Assembly (NCBI GenBank): GCA_016285415.1
Contig: JAEEQU010000047.1
Location: 1 to 7,548 of the forward strand
Direction: 5' to 3'
Source of the DNA: Alphaproteobacteria bacterium
GTDB lineage: Bacteria > Pseudomonadota > Alphaproteobacteria > Rs-D84
DNA: 7,548 bases
Shown here: positions 4,725-7,548 of the stretch, piece after piece
Layout of the letters: every line of letters starts with the position of its first letter
Numbering within the stretch: position 1 is the stretch's first letter
Notes under the pieces: model-generated
The model's database searches: none
Seen by the model: the letters and a program-made list of their open reading frames with translations, nothing else
Told to the model about the DNA's origin: nothing
Program-made: the position numbers and the translations under genes

Positions 4725-6164
4725 TTAGTATGATTTGGCAACAAACACAAAACCTGGATCATTGTCGTCCAAACAACGACGTGATATTTTGTATTTTTCA
4801 ACCAATTCATCAAACTTTGGGACCTGGGTTTCTATGTATTTAATACGGAAGAACCCAACTTTGCCACTTTCCAACGCATTTTCTAATTCACGAATATCTG
4901 CGACATCATGAATCATCGTTTTATTGCGTTCCGCGGCGGCAACATACATATCGCGTTGAATTGCATCCAGTTTCGCCGCAACCAAATCACCGAAATCAAC
5001 AACCGATGCCATTTCACGCGAAGATTTACCCAAATCACGACGCGTTATGGTTACCGTTCCTGTTTCTATTTCGCGTGCGCCGACTTCAACGCGCAGCGGC
5101 ACACCGCGTTTAATCCATTTCCACATTTTATCTGCACTGCGCATATCCGAATTATCTGTCAGCACGCGAATATTACGTTCTTTTAATTGGCTTTCCAAAT
5201 TATCAGTAAATGCCTTTAACGCTGACATATCTTCATCACCGCGCGTAATCGGAATTATCACAACTTGGTGCGGTGCAACGGCTGGCGGTAAAATCAAACC
5301 GTCATCGTCGCTATGTGTCATAAACAAACCACCCATCATACGCGTTGATGTTCCCCAAGAGGTCGTCCACGCATATGTTAATTTGCCATCTGTGCCAAGA
5401 TATTGAATACCAAAAGATTTTGCAAAATGCTGACCCAAATCATGTGATGTACCGGCCTGCAACGCTTTGCCGTCCTGCATAATTTGTTCAACGGTGTATG
5501 TATGATCTGCACCTGCAAATCTTTCTTCGGGTGTTTTTTCGCCCATTACACATGGTATCGCCAAAACATCGCGCATATAATCGCCATACACTTTATGCAT
5601 TTTGCGGGCGTCTTCGTTTGCATCTTCGTGAGTGGCAAAAACATTGTGGCCTTCTTGCCAATTAAATTCAGATGTGCGCAAGAACATACGCGGGCGCATT
5701 TCCCAACGCATAACATTTACCCACTGATTTAATTTTAATGGCAAATCACGATAAGATTGCACCCAACGCGACATTGCTTCACCAATAATTGTTTCGGATG
5801 TCGGCCGAATAATGTATGGTTCGGTCAATTTTGATTCTGGGTCTGGTTGCAACCGGCCATCTATCATTTTCAACCGATAGTGCGTAACAACCGCGGCTTC
5901 TTTGGCAAAACCGGCAACATGTTCGGCCTCTTTATTAAAATATTCAATTGGAATCAGCAATGGAAAATTAGCATTTAACACACCGGCGGCTTTGATTCTT
6001 TTATCCATTTCGTCGCGCATCAGTTCCCATATTGCCCAACCATACGGTTTTATCGTCATACATCCACGAACCGGAGAATTTTCTGCCAAATCCGCCGCCA
6101 CAATTAAATTTTGATACCATTCGCTAAAATTTTCTGCCCTTGTTGGAGTTATTGCTGTTGTCAT
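4725..6164 (-). CDS. proS: Prolyl-tRNA synthetase, archaeal/eukaryotic-like type 3
   Basis: This 479-residue cytoplasmic enzyme charges tRNA-Pro with proline using ATP. It has class II synthetase architecture of the compact type 3 form. Motif 1 lies near 62-75 (NANFPLLIP) and the proline-binding RPTSET is at 120-125. Motif 2 covers about 152-175 (MRWEMRPR, then RTSEFNWQEGH), and ALQAGTSHDLGQHFAK spans 234-249. Motif 3 (TSWGTSTRMMGGL) is at 268-280. The anticodon-binding domain begins at APHQVVIIP (297-305), and the protein ends in the conserved C-terminal tyrosine (AKSY). The extra C-terminal domain is shortened; the four-cysteine zinc site seen in many archaeal members is absent, with only C464 (RRC) left. 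There is no editing domain, as is normal for type 3. The ATG follows AAAGGTG. A second, bacterial-like proS lies directly upstream, behind a terminator. No T-box leader fits in the short upstream gap. Confidence 0.96.
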   Translation of the reverse strand: MTTAITPTRAENFSEWYQNLIVAADLAENSPVRGCMTIKPYGWAIWELMRDEMDKRIKAAGVLNANFPLLIPIEYFNKEAEHVAGFAKEAAVVTHYRLKMIDGRLQPDPESKLTEPYIIRPTSETIIGEAMSRWVQSYRDLPLKLNQWVNVMRWEMRPRMFLRTSEFNWQEGHNVFATHEDANEDARKMHKVYGDYMRDVLAIPCVMGEKTPEERFAGADHTYTVEQIMQDGKALQAGTSHDLGQHFAKSFGIQYLGTDGKLTYAWTTSWGTSTRMMGGLFMTHSDDDGLILPPAVAPHQVVIIPITRGDEDMSALKAFTDNLESQLKERNIRVLTDNSDMRSADKMWKWIKRGVPLRVEVGAREIETGTVTITRRDLGKSSREMASVVDFGDLVAAKLDAIQRDMYVAAAERNKTMIHDVADIRELENALESGKVGFFRIKYIETQVPKFDELVEKYKISRRCLDDNDPGFVFVAKSY

Positions 6165-6195
6165 GTTTTTTCACCTTTGTTAATTTATACCCTAT

Positions 6196-6224
6196 ATAAT
6201 ACACATAAAAAACACATAAAACAA
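6196..6224 (-). promoter_or_regulatory. Likely promoter of the type 3 proS gene
   Basis: On the minus strand, TTGTTT (6224-6219) and TATTAT (6201-6196) are 17 bases apart, downstream of the terminator of the other proS gene. A TATAAA a little further on is an alternative -10. The remaining leader is about 25 bases, too short for a T-box or attenuator. Confidence 0.45.
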
Positions 6225-6231
6225 GTGTTAT

Positions 6232-6258
6232 AAAAAATGGGGCAACCGCCCCATTTTT
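6232..6258 (-). terminator. Terminator of the bacterial-type proS gene
   Basis: An 11-bp stem pairs AAAAATGGGGC (6233-6243) with GCCCCATTTTT (6248-6258) around AACC. On the minus strand it is followed by a run of six T (6237-6232). The stem begins within the stop codon of the upstream proS (6257-6259). It splits the two synthetase genes into separate transcription units. Confidence 0.88.
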
Positions 6259-7537
6259 AATTATGTGAAAGTATTCGTATCATGTCTTGGACACGCGCAA
6301 CAAAATCTGATACATCAATTTCGTGTGGCATATTTGACGTATCAAAATCATTTATACGATATTTAACCTCTATCACATTATTGGCAATGTTCTTTTCCGA
6401 AATAATCAGCCGAATTGGTGCCGCGATTAAATCGGCATCTGCGAATTTTTCCCCCGCATGAATATCACGATTATCCAAGATGGTTTCTATACCATTTGCG
6501 GTTAAATCATCGTGTATTTTCTGCGCCAATCCTAATACAGATGCATTTTTACCATTCAGTCCAATAATGTGAACTGCAAAAGGCGCGGTTTCCATATTCC
6601 ACACAGGCCCATTGTCATCGGAACTTTCTTCCAATATTGCCGCCATAACACGCGTTACACCAATTCCATAACATCCCATAATTGGTGTTCTTTCATTTCC
6701 ATTGGCATCGGTATAAGTCATGTGCATAGATTCTGTATAAAATTTACCAAGTTGGAAAACTTGACCGATTTCAATTCCACGAACCTTGCGTAATTCTTTA
6801 CCACAATGTGGACACATTGGATTATTTTCATCCACAACTTCTTTGTTTGCACGAAAACCACAATTGCAGATATACAATGTGTCTTCGCCTGTTTCGTGAA
6901 TCAGTTGGAATTCATGTGTATATTTACCACCCATATCACCCGACGATGCCAAAACATCCGTAAATTTTTTCAGCCCGCATCGTTTGAACAACCGATAATA
7001 CGCATTAAAACAACGTTTATAGTATTTGTCCAAATCTTCCTGGGTTTCATGGAAAGAATACGCGTCTTTCATAATAAATTCACGTGTCCGCAGCAATCCG
7101 GCCCTTACACGCAATTCATCACGAAACTTTGTTTGAATTTGATATAACATAAATGGTAATTGACGATAAGACGTCAAAACCGAACGCGCATAATCTGTAA
7201 TAACCTCTTCGTGTGTTGGGCATATTACATAATCTGCGCCTGACCGGCCCTTGAACTTTGCAATATTGTCCATTGAATCATACCGACCTGTTTCACGCCA
7301 CAGGTCTGCACTGCAAACCACAGGCAATAATACTTCTTGGCCGTCAATTGCGTTCATTTCATCGCGAATTATATTTTCTATTTTGTGAACAACGCTCCAA
7401 CCCAATGGTGTCAAAGTATATCCACCTTGAAAAGTTTGATACACATATCCGCCCTTGATTGCGATTTTATGTCCACGTGTTGTTGCGCCTGATACATCAC
7501 CTATCAGACGTTTTACGCATAAATTTTCTATTTTCAT
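6257..7537 (-). CDS. proS: Prolyl-tRNA synthetase, bacterial-like, editing insertion missing
   Basis: This 426-residue class II synthetase has the bacterial ProRS core. It shows YTLTPLGWSVVHKIE (40-54), QEVLLP (67-72), the proline-site PTHEEV (107-112), and motif 2 with KFRDE (137-141) and RTREFIMKDAYSF (150-162). S199-G-D-M-G-G with THEF (207-210) and motif 3 GCYGIGVTRVMAAILEE (288-304) follow, then an anticodon-binding domain from about 318. Standard bacterial ProRS is about 570 residues, with a ~180-residue editing (INS) domain between the THEF and RGIE blocks. Here that site holds only a linker with C224-N-C226 and C242-P-H-C245, possibly a zinc knuckle, so Ala-tRNA-Pro cannot be hydrolysed in cis. 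Alphaproteobacterial type 2 enzymes also lack the full insertion, but the reference pattern I recall lacks these cysteines. The N-terminus aligns with family starts, so the ATG at 7537 is likely, though only 11 upstream bases are visible and no strong ribosome site is seen. Confidence 0.95.
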   Translation of the reverse strand: MKIENLCVKRLIGDVSGATTRGHKIAIKGGYVYQTFQGGYTLTPLGWSVVHKIENIIRDEMNAIDGQEVLLPVVCSADLWRETGRYDSMDNIAKFKGRSGADYVICPTHEEVITDYARSVLTSYRQLPFMLYQIQTKFRDELRVRAGLLRTREFIMKDAYSFHETQEDLDKYYKRCFNAYYRLFKRCGLKKFTDVLASSGDMGGKYTHEFQLIHETGEDTLYICNCGFRANKEVVDENNPMCPHCGKELRKVRGIEIGQVFQLGKFYTESMHMTYTDANGNERTPIMGCYGIGVTRVMAAILEESSDDNGPVWNMETAPFAVHIIGLNGKNASVLGLAQKIHDDLTANGIETILDNRDIHAGEKFADADLIAAPIRLIISEKNIANNVIEVKYRINDFDTSNMPHEIDVSDFVARVQDMIRILSHN

Positions 7538-7548
7538 ATTTGTTAACC

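Noticed and set aside
5047..5406. 119-codon plus-strand open frame within the type 3 proS gene
   Set aside because: It lies wholly opposite conserved synthetase motifs and has no supporting signals of its own.
6165..6231. T-box or attenuator controlling the type 3 proS gene
   Set aside because: The gap holds a promoter and only about 25 bases of leader; no specifier loop, T-box sequence or antiterminator can fit.
4725..7537. Reading the two proS genes as one operon or as two halves of a split enzyme
   Set aside because: Each protein has all three class II motifs and its own anticodon domain, and a strong terminator plus a new promoter separates the genes.

Overview
The window reads as a compact, fairly AT-rich piece of a Gram-negative bacterial chromosome with seven complete genes, one partial gene at the left edge, and almost no unused DNA. 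Nothing in it fixes the taxon. The CvpA-type edge gene, the periplasmic CPHC thiol protein, the short intergenic gaps and the fermentation genes would suit a small-genome, possibly host-associated alphaproteobacterium, but that is an inference. No tRNA, rRNA, CRISPR array, transposase or phage gene was seen.

Left region (1-1471). On the minus strand, a thioredoxin-fold protein with a signal peptide, a CPHC motif and a C-terminal membrane anchor is followed 12 bases later by the start of a CvpA-family membrane protein that runs off the window. Divergently, on the plus strand, lies an iron-type superoxide dismutase (sodB). It converges on the next gene through a hairpin terminator that contains both genes' stop codons.

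Middle region (1470-3681). A small, degenerate GNAT/YjdJ-like protein and an L-lactate dehydrogenase (ldh) are on the minus strand, each with its own terminator. A divergent, short member of the phosphate acetyl/butyryltransferase family is on the plus strand. The ldh and phosphotransacylase-like promoters overlap head to head. This suggests joint control of two fermentation branches: NADH disposal to lactate, and acyl-phosphate formation.

Hypothetical island (3653-4704). A 311-residue protein that I cannot assign is bracketed by two exact, same-orientation copies of a 28-base terminator hairpin, 1,024 bases apart. Its base composition looks more AT-rich than that of most neighbours. The layout is what an insertion at a formerly shared bidirectional terminator would leave.

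Right region (4676-7548). Two complete prolyl-tRNA synthetase genes of different lineages lie in tandem on the minus strand. One is archaeal/eukaryotic-like (type 3, 479 residues) and one is bacterial-like (426 residues). The bacterial-like enzyme lacks the usual editing insertion and carries only a short linker with two cysteine pairs. A terminator and a new promoter separate the two genes, so they are probably transcribed independently. This double ProRS locus, with no cis-editing domain in either copy, and the hairpin-bracketed orphan gene are the two most interesting things here.
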